From Chryseosolibacter sp964493505 (GTDB lineage: Bacteria; Bacteroidota; Bacteroidia; Cytophagales; Cyclobacteriaceae): 64,000 nt of DNA. The DNA lies in assembly GCA_964493505.1 (NCBI GenBank), contig CAZBNP010000003.1, positions 62,001 through 126,000 on the forward strand, in the 5' to 3' direction. Positions within the stretch are counted from its first letter, which is position 1. Each line of letters starts with the position of its first letter. Below are positions 54,101 through 61,772 of the stretch, piece after piece. A model generated the notes under the pieces. The model ran no database searches and had not been told where the DNA came from. It saw nothing but the letters and a program-made list of their open reading frames with translations. Both the position numbers and the translations under genes were made by a program.

Positions 54101-57100
54101 CCAGACGGTGTACCTCGTTGAACGGATCGTCATTCCTTCTGTCGCCGTTACGCCCGTCGATGCGACGACCTGTGCCCCCGCGAACGGCGCCTTGCAGGCT
54201 ACTGTGCTATCGGGACATACCTACTTCTGGTATAACGACAATGACGCCCCCGATGGAGATTACGTAATCGCCAATTTTGACGATAACACCAGCGGCGCAA
54301 ACTACCAGAACCTCGTTCCCGGTAGCTACACGCTCGTGGTCCGTGACGACGCGACAAGTTGTAGCTCGCAGCCGGTAATCAGCGCGATAGGGGATGCGAC
54401 TCCCGGAATGTTCCCCGTTGCAGTCAATACACTTATTCCGTCAACCTGTACTGAATTCGACGGTATTCTGAATGGCGGCGTACATTTGACAGTAACACCG
54501 AACGACTTCACAACCAACCCGGCGACGGATGAAATCACAACCGCAATTCCATTGGGTCTTGGGGTAAATGAACCGGTTGTCGTTTCACAAACGACCGGAA
54601 CACTCCCGTTACCACTCATCGCTAACAAGGCCTATTACATATCCAGCATTAGCGGAAATACGATCACCCTCTCGGAGACACCGGGCGGGCCCGTGGTCGA
54701 TATTACCAGCATTGGCACCGGGTCGGTCGGCGATGTTGCTACGACAGGTCACACCTTTGAGTGGTACGCAGGTATTCCGTCGCCAACAGATCCGGGGCTG
54801 GGTTCCATTGATTATTTTCACAATCCCCCCGTGTACACCGACCTGCCGCTGGCAACCACTGAGTTACTGGAGGATGTCGCATCGGGGCTGTACACGCTTG
54901 AAGTGACTAACACCGCCACAGGCTGTAAGGCCTACCTGCCGCATTCGCTGCCATACATCGGTTCGCACGCGGTATTGAGGATCACCAAGACCAACTCGAC
55001 CATTTGCCCTTATACGGTGGGTAATGGATCGATTGAGATACAGATTGAAGATCCGCCGAGTGTTCCCCCGGCGATCAACCAGACGAACTACGAAGTTTCG
55101 CTTCTCCAGGGGGTCAATGTGATCACATCGCCGTTTGTACCTACCGTCCCGGAAGATCCGTTTGTGATCTCGAATATACTTGCCCCCGGCTCCTACACCG
55201 TTCACGTCAGGGAGACTTACTCCGGAGCGGTTCCGGGTTGTGTGATTGCGCAGGATGTAATTATCGATGCAGACGCGCAAGCGCCCGTCCTAGCTCTTAC
55301 GGGGCCTATCACACCTAACACAGCGTGCGATGTGGCCCTGGCCGACGGGCAGATCGACTTTGAGATCAGCAAAGATCCCAACGACCTCACCGGCGCGGGT
55401 ATCACCTATGACGTAGTGATGTCGCCCAATCCGCACGGCGTTATTATGAACGGGCTGGCGCTTGGCGGTTACTCGGCAACCGATCTGGGACCAGGTTCGT
55501 ATTCGTTCACCCTAACAGCGTCGAACGGCTGCGTGACTACCCGGAACTATGCGATTGACGATCAGCCCATGATAACACAGCTGACGGCAGCTGATCTCAC
55601 GATCGCGAGCGCTGAGTACTGCGATCCGGCATTGGAACAGTCGGCCCGCGTAGTGGTAAACCAACTCAAGGTGATCGGAGGTGGAGCCGAAAACCTTGCT
55701 GACTACAGGTTCGACTGGTTCACCGACGCGGCACTGAGCACCAATATCTATTCAGGAATCGGCGACCCCACCGCCACCAAAGGCGGTGAAGAACTGTCGA
55801 ACATCGGAGCTCCGGTAGCCACAGTTCCGGTAACCAACGGCGCGTACTGGGTTGTTGCCACGAAGCTCACCGGCACAGGAGGCCTCGGCTGCGCAAGTCC
55901 GGCCTATAACCTGAATATCAATAGCAACAAGGTTACGCCTCAAATCACACTCACGCCGTTCGGAGATAGTTCATGCGATCCCGCGGTTTTTGAGGGAGGT
56001 TTGCAGGTAGATGTCGTCACGAGTGCCGGACCTGGCAACGGTGGTACCTATGCGTACACATGGACCCCCACAGGATCGGCGGGTCAGCCGGTAAACGCTG
56101 CGGGAAACACGGGCGTCGCCAATATGTTTAATAACATCAACGATGGCAGCTATGAGCTTACTGCATTGAATGAGACCACGGGATGCGCTACTACGCTGAG
56201 CGCGGCGGTACCGAAAATTGCGCCGCCGGTATTTACGCTGGATGCAGCAGCATCGGCCCTTAACGACTGCGCGACTTTTGATGGCCGGATCGACAATATT
56301 CAGGTCTTTGTTGATGGAGCAACAGGCAACGTTGCAGACTTTGATTATGTATGGTTCAGAGCGGATACCCAGCCGGCTTCCGTCGTTCTGGATGGCAGGG
56401 ATGGCGCTGTTTCCGTTGATACTGAACTGACCCTGGCAACGTATCCCGGTATATCGCTGGATGCGTACTTCATCCGGGCTGTTCGCAAGGCCGGGGGCGC
56501 AGGTGTAGGCTGCGAGTCGGTTCCTATCAGGCGCGATATCCTCGATGCGAGGGTATATCCGCAGGTTTCGTTCGCTACGGTATCGACTACCGCCTGCGAT
56601 GTTAATTTTGACGGGCAGATTACCGTCACCGCCAGCACGGCTTCCGGTCCTGGCACCGGATCGAACTACGACTTCGTGTGGACCAGCGATCCGGATGGAT
56701 TGGCCGGAACTGACTTCAGGGTAACCGATGCGCTCAACACGGCGGGGCCCTTTACAACCGCGAATACCGACCTGGTAGGGGAGGGTGAATACAATATCCG
56801 CGTGACAAACCTTACGACGCATTGCTTTACCGATGCGGAGGTATCCGTGACGGGTCAGACAGTTCCGATGCAGATCGTGAGCCTGACACCCACACCTGTT
56901 GATGTGTGTGCTCCCCTGTCAGTTAACGGTTCGGGTACTGTGGTTGCCGTGGAGATAGGCAATGCACCCGGAAATACCGGTGACTTCACCTACACCTGGG
57001 CGAACAATCCTGGAATGAACACGCCGTTTGCAACGGACGATCCGTTATTGGTACAAAACGGTCTCGATATCGGAACTTACTATGTGACCGCGAGACGGAA

Positions 57101-60100
57101 TACGGTTGTTTCACCCGCAATGCCTGGCGTGACAGGCTCCGGTTGTATCACCACTCCGGCATCGTTCAGCGTCCTCGATCGTCGCGTAACCCCGACGATC
57201 AGCTTTGCCACGCTTTCATCTACCGCCTGCGACGACAGCTTTGACGGACAGATAACCGTCACCGCCAGCACCGCGTCAGGACCTGGCGCCGGATCGAACT
57301 ACAACTTTGTTTGGACAAACGATCCCGATGGACTTGCCGGTACTGCGTATACCGCGTCAGATTCACCTGACAACAATACGGCCAGTCCTTTCTCAACACT
57401 GGCCGGCGACCTGATCGGTCCCGGTGCGTATGTAGTCAGGGTCACAAACTTTGACACGCAGTGTTTCGCCGATGGCACGGTCAATGTCGGCCACAACACG
57501 GTACCGGTTGAGGTACTGGCGGCCATGTCCACACCGCAGCAGATCTGTGCTGTTCCCGCTGACGGAAGTGTTTCGGTATCGCTCGCCGATGTTACGGTGG
57601 GCAACCAGCCTGTCGCCGGAGACATTACGTTTGCGTGGGAGGATGCCGGTGGTAACAGTCTCGGTGCCGGTACTACAGTAACCGACCTCCTGACCGGATC
57701 CTACTTTGTGCGGGCTACACGCACGGCCGGAGCAGCGCCTGCCTCGGCGTGTGTCTCGGCTCCATTCGAGGTTGTTGTGGGCGACGAACGCGCGTACCCC
57801 GCTGTCGCCCTCACAGCTACGGGCAATACATCGTGTAACGATGTGTACGATGCCGCAATCACCCTCTCCGCGACAACTTCGGGAATAGGCAGCGCGTCGA
57901 CCTACGATATAAGCTGGACAAGCAATCCGGGCAACGCTGTTGTCATCGGCGATGCTGCTAATGTAGCCAGTCCGTACACTACGACCGCCGCCGACAATAT
58001 CGGCCCTGGTAGTTACCAGGTAATCGTTACCAACGTCCTTACGCAGTGTACCGGAAACGGCTCTGTGACAGTTCTTCAGAACAACATGCCGGTACAGATC
58101 TTCGATGTAGCCAGGATCGACCAGACCGATTGCGCGCCTGCCAACGGAAGCATTACGATTAACACAGCTAACCCGGCGCACGTCAACATAACAGGTCCTT
58201 ACACATTTGTATGGGAAAAGGACGGCATCGCACTGGCACCGGTCCCCGACAATGTTTTAGGGGGCGTAGGTGCGGGCGTCTATACCGTGACAGGGACGAA
58301 AGTCAGTGGAGTATCCGCCGGCTGCGTGACAGCACCCTTCCATGTGGTGTTGAACGACCGGACGGAAAATCCAGTCGTTGAATTGCAATCCATCCCGAAT
58401 TTTGCCTGCGATCCCGCGCTGGCAAACGGTCAGTTGTCGGCGGTGATCTTCGACGGCACAACCGCGGTATCGTCAGCCAACTACGATCTGCAATGGTTTG
58501 CCGGAAAGAATGTTACAACCGGAATGGGATTGGGCACGACCGATATTCTGAGCAGCCGCGTGCAGGGCGATTATACGCTGCTTGTTGTCGATAATGTATC
58601 GCCTAACATGGGATGTAGCAATTTCGCTTCGCGGGCAGTTACTTTTACGCCGACGTCGTTCAATATAACGGTGGCCGCGACTGATCAGGATCTCTGTGAG
58701 CCCCTTCAGAATGGAAGCGTGATGGTGACGGGCATCACCGAAACACTCAACAGCGTATCGACGCCCGCTGGCGATCTCTCGCTCTACGACTACCGCTGGT
58801 CTGATGAAGCGGGTGTACACCATCCTTCCACGCCGGCATTTACGGGCGGGATAACGGGTATCAACAACCTCCTGGCGGGAAGCTATACCGTGCAGGTGAG
58901 AAACGCCTTGGGTTGTATTTCGAAAGAAACCGCCGGGATAGTCGATGATAACACCGTGTTGCCTGTCATCACCCTGGAAGATTTCACCAACCCTGCTATC
59001 TGCGTACTGCCGGAAGTTCAGGGCTACCTCTTTGTTTCGGCCGACCACGATCCGCTTAACGCCGGAAACTTCGTTTTCGATTGGTTCGAGGGACCCGACG
59101 ATACGGGAACTTCCGCCGGAACAGGAACACCCGAGTTGTCGAACATCCTCTACAGCCAGCCTGACGAGTACACGGTAAGGGTGACGAACCCGCTCACAGC
59201 CTGTGTTAACCACGAGACCTATCGCTTCCGCACCGATACCCTCGGGATAAAAGTACTTGCTTCGGCGGTTGGACGCACAGACTGCCTGGTAGACAACGGC
59301 AGCCTTTTCGCGACAACACTCACCGGAAGCGGTGGACTATACAACTACGAGTGGTATGCAGGTTCGTCAGTCACAGGCACGCCGGTGTACACCACGAAAG
59401 AAGTTACGGGCGTACCGATGGGCGAATACACGGTTATCGCCGTAAGCCCCGGCCACGCGTTCTGTGAGTCTACCCCCTATACTACGCGGGTAACCGATGC
59501 ACGCGTTGCACCTTCTGTGGTGGCCGTGCAGCGCAATCCTTTGACGTATTGCGATCCGGCCAACCCGAATGGCGTCGCGTTCGCATCGGTGGATAACCAG
59601 GTCGTGGGATATGTATTCGACTGGTTTGAAGGAAGTACGTCGGGTACGCCGATCTACACCGGACCCGAAGTGACAAAACTCAACGCAACCACCTATGTGG
59701 TCCGCGCCACAAATGTATTGACGCACTGTGACAATACCGCTTCGATAGTGATCGAGAACCGGCCGGTCGATGTCCAGGAACCAACGGTTGTGATATTGTC
59801 GCACCTCACCAATTGTGTGGATCCTGACGGAGCGTTGCAGGCTACCGTAAACGGTGCCTCCGCCGGCTACTTCATGGAGTGGTATAACGGTAACACCGTA
59901 CGCAGCATAAGCGACGCGAGCGGTGAGTTTTACCGCGAACTCGACGCCGGGTTCTACACCACCACCGCCACCGACCTGCAGTCAGGCTGCGTTTCGGGCC
60001 CCGTGGTAACAGAGATCCTGCCTTTCCAGGAATTGCCCGACTTCGATATTGTTACTACCCCGACCCATTGTGAACAGAATGTCGGCGGAGCTATCCTTGT

Positions 60101-60548
60101 ATTGAATAATGACGTGCAGCTGTACTCGGTAGAATGGAATATCGACAATGATATCCAGTTTGGCACCATGCTTTCGGGTCTTCCGAAGGGTGAGTTTACA
60201 GTACTGGCAACAACCTATCAGCAGTGCTCGCTCGAGAAGACGTTCATTATCCGCCCCGAGATCCTGGTGTTCAACGGTGTTTCGCGAAACAACGACGGAA
60301 AACACGACTACTTTGAGATAGCCTGTATCCAGGACTTCCCGCAGAATAACGTGAAGATATTCAACCGCGCGGGTACACTGGTGTACGAAGCCAACGGTTA
60401 CGATAACCAGGACGTACTCTTCGATGGAATCTCCAATCGCGGTATCAACCTGCTCGGTACAGACCTTCCTGACGGAACATACTTCTATATTGTTGACAAG
60501 CGCGACGGGTCGGAGCCTAAAAACGGATATCTTGAATTACTGAGATGA
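48174..60548 (+). CDS. Giant adhesin 3: SprB-like, FG-GAP head, about 33 Cys-paired repeats, type B T9SS sorting domain
   Basis: 4124 residues. Signal peptide MKRIYLLMLFSGIFFTALAQ; NDGDGFIDCFDGDC; FG-GAP blades (GDLDRDGVPEMV, DFDHDGQVELY, DYNLDGHLDVV, DVDGDGKMN, DVDGDGATEIC); RRVWNQ...DLTIP...QQKHH near 520; CARDB-like domain near 580-700; then about 33 repeats of 85-110 residues, most with a Cys near each end (Y-T-V-x-x-T-N-x-x-T-G-C is the recurring end). Repeats form three zones (see the repeat entries). Sorting domain in the last 95 residues (NGVSRNNDGKHDYF, VKIFNRAGTLVYEANGYDN, LPDGTYFYIVDK), nearly that of adhesin 1. By analogy with SprB, a cell-surface gliding or attachment adhesin. 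The GTG 27 nt upstream is rejected as start. Confidence 0.93.
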   Translation: MKRIYLLMLFSGIFFTALAQETNCADGVDNDGDGFIDCFDGDCANNPSCDESYIGKDKLCQDPPDGTLLFGMQLGSASADRTSLSYGRMVVGDLDRDGVPEMVTTHHNDKKIFILDGADLSTKLTINTTGVPEYFDHAIANLDDDDCGEIFIVEVISKKFYVTAYDCQGTKLWSTQAYDRPFTIGLADFDHDGQVELYYKNEILDAKTGVKLVNGSGNWNELDSGPVAVDILDDSECSECQGLELVLGGRIYAVDLTPRTAGGGSVGSPIKDFNNLPGLGSTVYHPKYVSFGYVNSMTSVADYNLDGHLDVVMSGATSKSATSTTTVFFWDVHNNDFAMYQPKQPDNKSWPHGTGRINLADVDGDGKMNATFVSGASIYSLKEDFTLLWQKNIIEQTSGFTSTTVFDFNNDNAVEIVYRDEANLYIIDGTTGNAFTTVPCRSRTANDYPIVVDVDGDGATEICVSCATDDNVDINNNDNTPYGQIRTYKSSLEPWVSARRVWNQYAYFNVNVNDDLTIPQVQQKHHLIFSQDVCGTGENRALNSFLNQSAILDSKGCKTYPAADITFVPNPELLNIVPPTCPDQDFLVSFSLENIGDLSVTGDIPITFYNGNPSVAGAVKLGTQIISLTNLRIGDQLDIQDMVVTGTGGAFTLFAVLNDNGSTAPPITLPNSGFDECNFLNNIVSASVVPRAFPLSTSMTDHIQCGVDPSPPNGSVKAYKLEGATEQTVGYTFHWFDGPTAGPAASADHVGSQVTGLADGTYSVYAVHDAFQCSSDTVQVAVGQQPLSISATINVDHPYTNCNDPDGQLSVTPGSGSVNDYTYVWFEGTNFETSPVLSDSSVLRFTRALTYSVLVTQISSQCQVLQSEVVPDLTVTPVVTTAFVPAACAPLNSGQASADVEGATSGYTFYWYDGSTTKPTEDFTGHTYANISAGNYTVVAKNNTTGCTSGEEVVSIASVDGITVSATVTAQQTSCAAANGSASANVEGTTTGYTFRWFDGDNTVTEIGTGATITGLAAGSYTVEATNTATGCTDTELITITDIIENPSVVASLMSNQTACLPPSGAVTASASGSPGPHIFYWFDGNVGTPDTTAADFIGATYNGVIAGFYTVVAVDANSRCESGRALVEVTDQTTDPVVTTSTEPQTGCDPAHPNGSASAEVGGITTGYKFRWFAGTDTTTFIVQNATLSDRAAGTYTVKAIDLATGCFTTQLVVIDDIRAQPTLSLVKQDNSVCSSGIGFTGSVTASLLTSPNSSAGDVYTYEWRKDGVLVPDETSETITGIDGGTYTVSVRNETLGCASDPIDITVNDVVDLPAITTTLTGSTNCLPELANGSAAVVTVDGTAVGGTSDYTYQWHIGPGTVTPIDVAANPSAATAVLTGVQGGASANFTVLVTNTLTGCAATAVVNIPDQKALPELSLLAADNAVCDPALTSPSTEFNGSITTTVSNQVGSLADYTFVLTGGTGVQDASPNHNRFLELDGGIVYTVTATHEITGCVSTPANVQVANNQDIPDLVTGNDGSTNCETGLEDGVARVVTIDGNPATTTGFTFAWTGALFDVSGNATNSAIELTGVQGGVGQNYSVVVTNLSNGCQNTAVVNVADEKEIPSLLLTTTPNSICDPALAVLGGGDYDGEVSADINTTGNYAGSVAADFDFTWNTGLSGVGENVLQHLDAGTYSVTAIHTGTGCESSPHTAQVASARQVPVIATSATPSQNCVGGSPDGIAAVTNVTPAGQHYDYRWFDATGAAGPTFLNTTSTTSSYDNIQGGVNGASTFEYSVEVTVLQTGCVNVAAIAVADASEVPVVGPLAGTDNTLCTIDKDGTATITTLSYRGSAVAAADFGDFDFVWSGGVQGPAETITALAAGSYTLTVRNTDDNCTSNPVSVAIDDDLFMPAIDVVSVDQTSCDVSAPNGSLTATIDESAISGSTGVTAGYTFSWTDDVTSGTTASNAIANLKGNQLYTISVVRDATQCASTQTVYLVERIVIPSVAVTPVDATTCAPANGALQATVLSGHTYFWYNDNDAPDGDYVIANFDDNTSGANYQNLVPGSYTLVVRDDATSCSSQPVISAIGDATPGMFPVAVNTLIPSTCTEFDGILNGGVHLTVTPNDFTTNPATDEITTAIPLGLGVNEPVVVSQTTGTLPLPLIANKAYYISSISGNTITLSETPGGPVVDITSIGTGSVGDVATTGHTFEWYAGIPSPTDPGLGSIDYFHNPPVYTDLPLATTELLEDVASGLYTLEVTNTATGCKAYLPHSLPYIGSHAVLRITKTNSTICPYTVGNGSIEIQIEDPPSVPPAINQTNYEVSLLQGVNVITSPFVPTVPEDPFVISNILAPGSYTVHVRETYSGAVPGCVIAQDVIIDADAQAPVLALTGPITPNTACDVALADGQIDFEISKDPNDLTGAGITYDVVMSPNPHGVIMNGLALGGYSATDLGPGSYSFTLTASNGCVTTRNYAIDDQPMITQLTAADLTIASAEYCDPALEQSARVVVNQLKVIGGGAENLADYRFDWFTDAALSTNIYSGIGDPTATKGGEELSNIGAPVATVPVTNGAYWVVATKLTGTGGLGCASPAYNLNINSNKVTPQITLTPFGDSSCDPAVFEGGLQVDVVTSAGPGNGGTYAYTWTPTGSAGQPVNAAGNTGVANMFNNINDGSYELTALNETTGCATTLSAAVPKIAPPVFTLDAAASALNDCATFDGRIDNIQVFVDGATGNVADFDYVWFRADTQPASVVLDGRDGAVSVDTELTLATYPGISLDAYFIRAVRKAGGAGVGCESVPIRRDILDARVYPQVSFATVSTTACDVNFDGQITVTASTASGPGTGSNYDFVWTSDPDGLAGTDFRVTDALNTAGPFTTANTDLVGEGEYNIRVTNLTTHCFTDAEVSVTGQTVPMQIVSLTPTPVDVCAPLSVNGSGTVVAVEIGNAPGNTGDFTYTWANNPGMNTPFATDDPLLVQNGLDIGTYYVTARRNTVVSPAMPGVTGSGCITTPASFSVLDRRVTPTISFATLSSTACDDSFDGQITVTASTASGPGAGSNYNFVWTNDPDGLAGTAYTASDSPDNNTASPFSTLAGDLIGPGAYVVRVTNFDTQCFADGTVNVGHNTVPVEVLAAMSTPQQICAVPADGSVSVSLADVTVGNQPVAGDITFAWEDAGGNSLGAGTTVTDLLTGSYFVRATRTAGAAPASACVSAPFEVVVGDERAYPAVALTATGNTSCNDVYDAAITLSATTSGIGSASTYDISWTSNPGNAVVIGDAANVASPYTTTAADNIGPGSYQVIVTNVLTQCTGNGSVTVLQNNMPVQIFDVARIDQTDCAPANGSITINTANPAHVNITGPYTFVWEKDGIALAPVPDNVLGGVGAGVYTVTGTKVSGVSAGCVTAPFHVVLNDRTENPVVELQSIPNFACDPALANGQLSAVIFDGTTAVSSANYDLQWFAGKNVTTGMGLGTTDILSSRVQGDYTLLVVDNVSPNMGCSNFASRAVTFTPTSFNITVAATDQDLCEPLQNGSVMVTGITETLNSVSTPAGDLSLYDYRWSDEAGVHHPSTPAFTGGITGINNLLAGSYTVQVRNALGCISKETAGIVDDNTVLPVITLEDFTNPAICVLPEVQGYLFVSADHDPLNAGNFVFDWFEGPDDTGTSAGTGTPELSNILYSQPDEYTVRVTNPLTACVNHETYRFRTDTLGIKVLASAVGRTDCLVDNGSLFATTLTGSGGLYNYEWYAGSSVTGTPVYTTKEVTGVPMGEYTVIAVSPGHAFCESTPYTTRVTDARVAPSVVAVQRNPLTYCDPANPNGVAFASVDNQVVGYVFDWFEGSTSGTPIYTGPEVTKLNATTYVVRATNVLTHCDNTASIVIENRPVDVQEPTVVILSHLTNCVDPDGALQATVNGASAGYFMEWYNGNTVRSISDASGEFYRELDAGFYTTTATDLQSGCVSGPVVTEILPFQELPDFDIVTTPTHCEQNVGGAILVLNNDVQLYSVEWNIDNDIQFGTMLSGLPKGEFTVLATTYQQCSLEKTFIIRPEILVFNGVSRNNDGKHDYFEIACIQDFPQNNVKIFNRAGTLVYEANGYDNQDVLFDGISNRGINLLGTDLPDGTYFYIVDKRDGSEPKNGYLELLR
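51876..53622 (+). repeat. Super-repeat A within giant adhesin 3, period about 580 bp
   Basis: Pairs of unlike repeats alternate. The anchor Cys codons of N-[ST/A]-[VI]-C-D/S units lie at about 51876, 52455, 53031 and 53622 (spacings 579, 576, 591 bp). The second member of each pair is marked by STNC, VVTIDG and L-x-GVQGG. About three full dyads of 193-197 residues. Confidence 0.7.
54480..54740 (+). other. Inserted non-repeat beta domain inside giant adhesin 3
   Basis: About residues 2103-2188 break the repeat pattern: TDEITTAIPLGLGVNEPVV, TGTLPLPLIANKAYYISSI and GNTITLSETPGGPVVDI. Text of this type (L-x-x-G-x-x-V, TGTLP-x-x-L-x-x-x-x-x-YYI) occurs in small beta domains of phage tail and other surface proteins. 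It sits inside one repeat, between its Cys and its FEWYAG strand. Confidence 0.6.
55972..58372 (+). repeat. Super-repeat B within giant adhesin 3, period about 620 bp
   Basis: Four dyads of about 205-210 residues. First-member Cys codons lie at about 55972, 56594, 57228 and 57834. Two of them (56580-56720 and 57210-57350) remain close in DNA, sharing FDGQITVTASTASGPG, SNY-x-FVWT and DPDGLAGT. Second members share K/R-x-x-G...G-x-GC and V-L-D-x-R-x-x-P. Confidence 0.75.
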
Positions 60549-61498
60549 GGTGCATGATGAGACTTTATACCATCCTTATTCTATTGGCTACTGTGTTAGC
60601 TGGTGGTAGCCTGCATGCGCAGCACAGTATCGTTCATTCACAGTATCTGTTTAACGGATTGCTGATCAACCCGGCTTATGCCGGCAGCCACGTACAGCTA
60701 AGCACCTCACTTACCTATCGCAACCAGTGGGTGAATTTTCCCGGTGCGCCGGTCACCGGAACATTCGGCGCTCACACTTCCCTATACAGAGGAAAAGTGG
60801 GAGTGGGGCTGCTGGCAACGGTAGACAAGATTGGTAGCTATTCCAACACAGGCATCTTTGGAAACTACGCTTACATTATAAAAGATCCGGCGCGCAAGGG
60901 ATATTTTTCCATGGGCGTGTCGATGGGATTCAACAACTACAACGCCGACTTCAGCGATCTCAACCTTCGTCCGGTACAAGACATGACGTTTGAAGGGTTC
61001 ATGAACGAATTCAAGCCGAATTTTGGCGGCGGACTGTTTTACTACAACCCCAAACTGTTTGCGGGCTTCGCGGTACCCACGATCCTGACGCACTCCGAGT
61101 TGTTTAACGGCCCGCTGGAACAACTCCGCACGCCGCGGTTTTACTATTTGTATGGGGGGGTGAAGGTCGCGCTCGACCCGCGAACGCAGAAGGTGATTCT
61201 GACGCCGTCTGTTCTTTTCAGGGTACAGGACGGCACGCCTCTGAGTATGGACTACAACCTCAGCGTAGCGTTTGAAGAACTCATCAGCCTGGGTACGTCC
61301 TACAGACTTGGTGATGGTGCCATCTCCTATATCAATTTTAAGCTCAGTGAGAAATTCTACGTAGGCTACTCGTACGACTGGACCGTATCAGATATTCGCA
61401 TGGCGTCACGCGGAACCCATGAACTCATGCTGAATTTCCGCACCCGGTTGAGAGATATTCACAGGGACCTCGACTGCCCGATTTTCTTTTCGCATTAG
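60545..61498 (+). CDS. PorP/SprF-family T9SS outer-membrane protein, partner of giant adhesin 3
   Basis: 317 residues (up to four fewer if a later Met is used). Signal peptide ends LHAQ; then HSQYLFNGLLINPAYAGSH, YRNQWVNFPGAP, PNFGGGLFYY, GTSYRLGDG and GTHELMLNF. The ATG overlaps the adhesin stop codon (ATGA), so translation is probably coupled, as expected for a dedicated partner. Paralogue of 33990-34928. It contains a run of seven G at 61154-61160. Confidence 0.94.
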   Translation: MRCMMRLYTILILLATVLAGGSLHAQHSIVHSQYLFNGLLINPAYAGSHVQLSTSLTYRNQWVNFPGAPVTGTFGAHTSLYRGKVGVGLLATVDKIGSYSNTGIFGNYAYIIKDPARKGYFSMGVSMGFNNYNADFSDLNLRPVQDMTFEGFMNEFKPNFGGGLFYYNPKLFAGFAVPTILTHSELFNGPLEQLRTPRFYYLYGGVKVALDPRTQKVILTPSVLFRVQDGTPLSMDYNLSVAFEELISLGTSYRLGDGAISYINFKLSEKFYVGYSYDWTVSDIRMASRGTHELMLNFRTRLRDIHRDLDCPIFFSH

Positions 61499-61584
61499 CA
61501 GGTCGTCACCGCTATTTTTGTTTGCCCCTTAATATCGCAGTCATTGGCTGAAAAGCAGGATCCTATCCGCCAACCCTTTTAACT

Positions 61585-61622
61585 GAACTATTTTTACCCT
61601 TAAAATCGAACTATTTTTCCCC
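61585..61622. repeat. Direct repeat, possible operator
   Basis: GAACTATTTTTACCC and GAACTATTTTTCCCC start 23 bp apart, about two helical turns, in the 274-bp gap before the amidohydrolase gene. Spacing suits a regulator that binds one face of DNA. No promoter consensus is clear here. Confidence 0.35.
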
Positions 61623-61772
61623 CCGAAGCCCGGAGAATAGGGATATACTTGGCATTAAATGGCTGGGCTAAATGAATGATGGGTCTCGGCTGTAATGTTC
61701 AATGGCTGTATTACCCGGAGGCCTCTGCGGATGTCTAACGGAGGAGATATGGCAAACTCTCTTGCGAATTAT

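Noticed and set aside
55971..56822. Minus-strand open frame of 283 codons in giant adhesin 3
   Set aside because: Shadow of the repeat zone; Arg-rich without a fold signature.
51876..58372. Adhesin dyads as mobile elements or CRISPR-like repeats
   Set aside because: They keep one reading frame throughout and encode regular beta domains, so they are protein-domain duplications.
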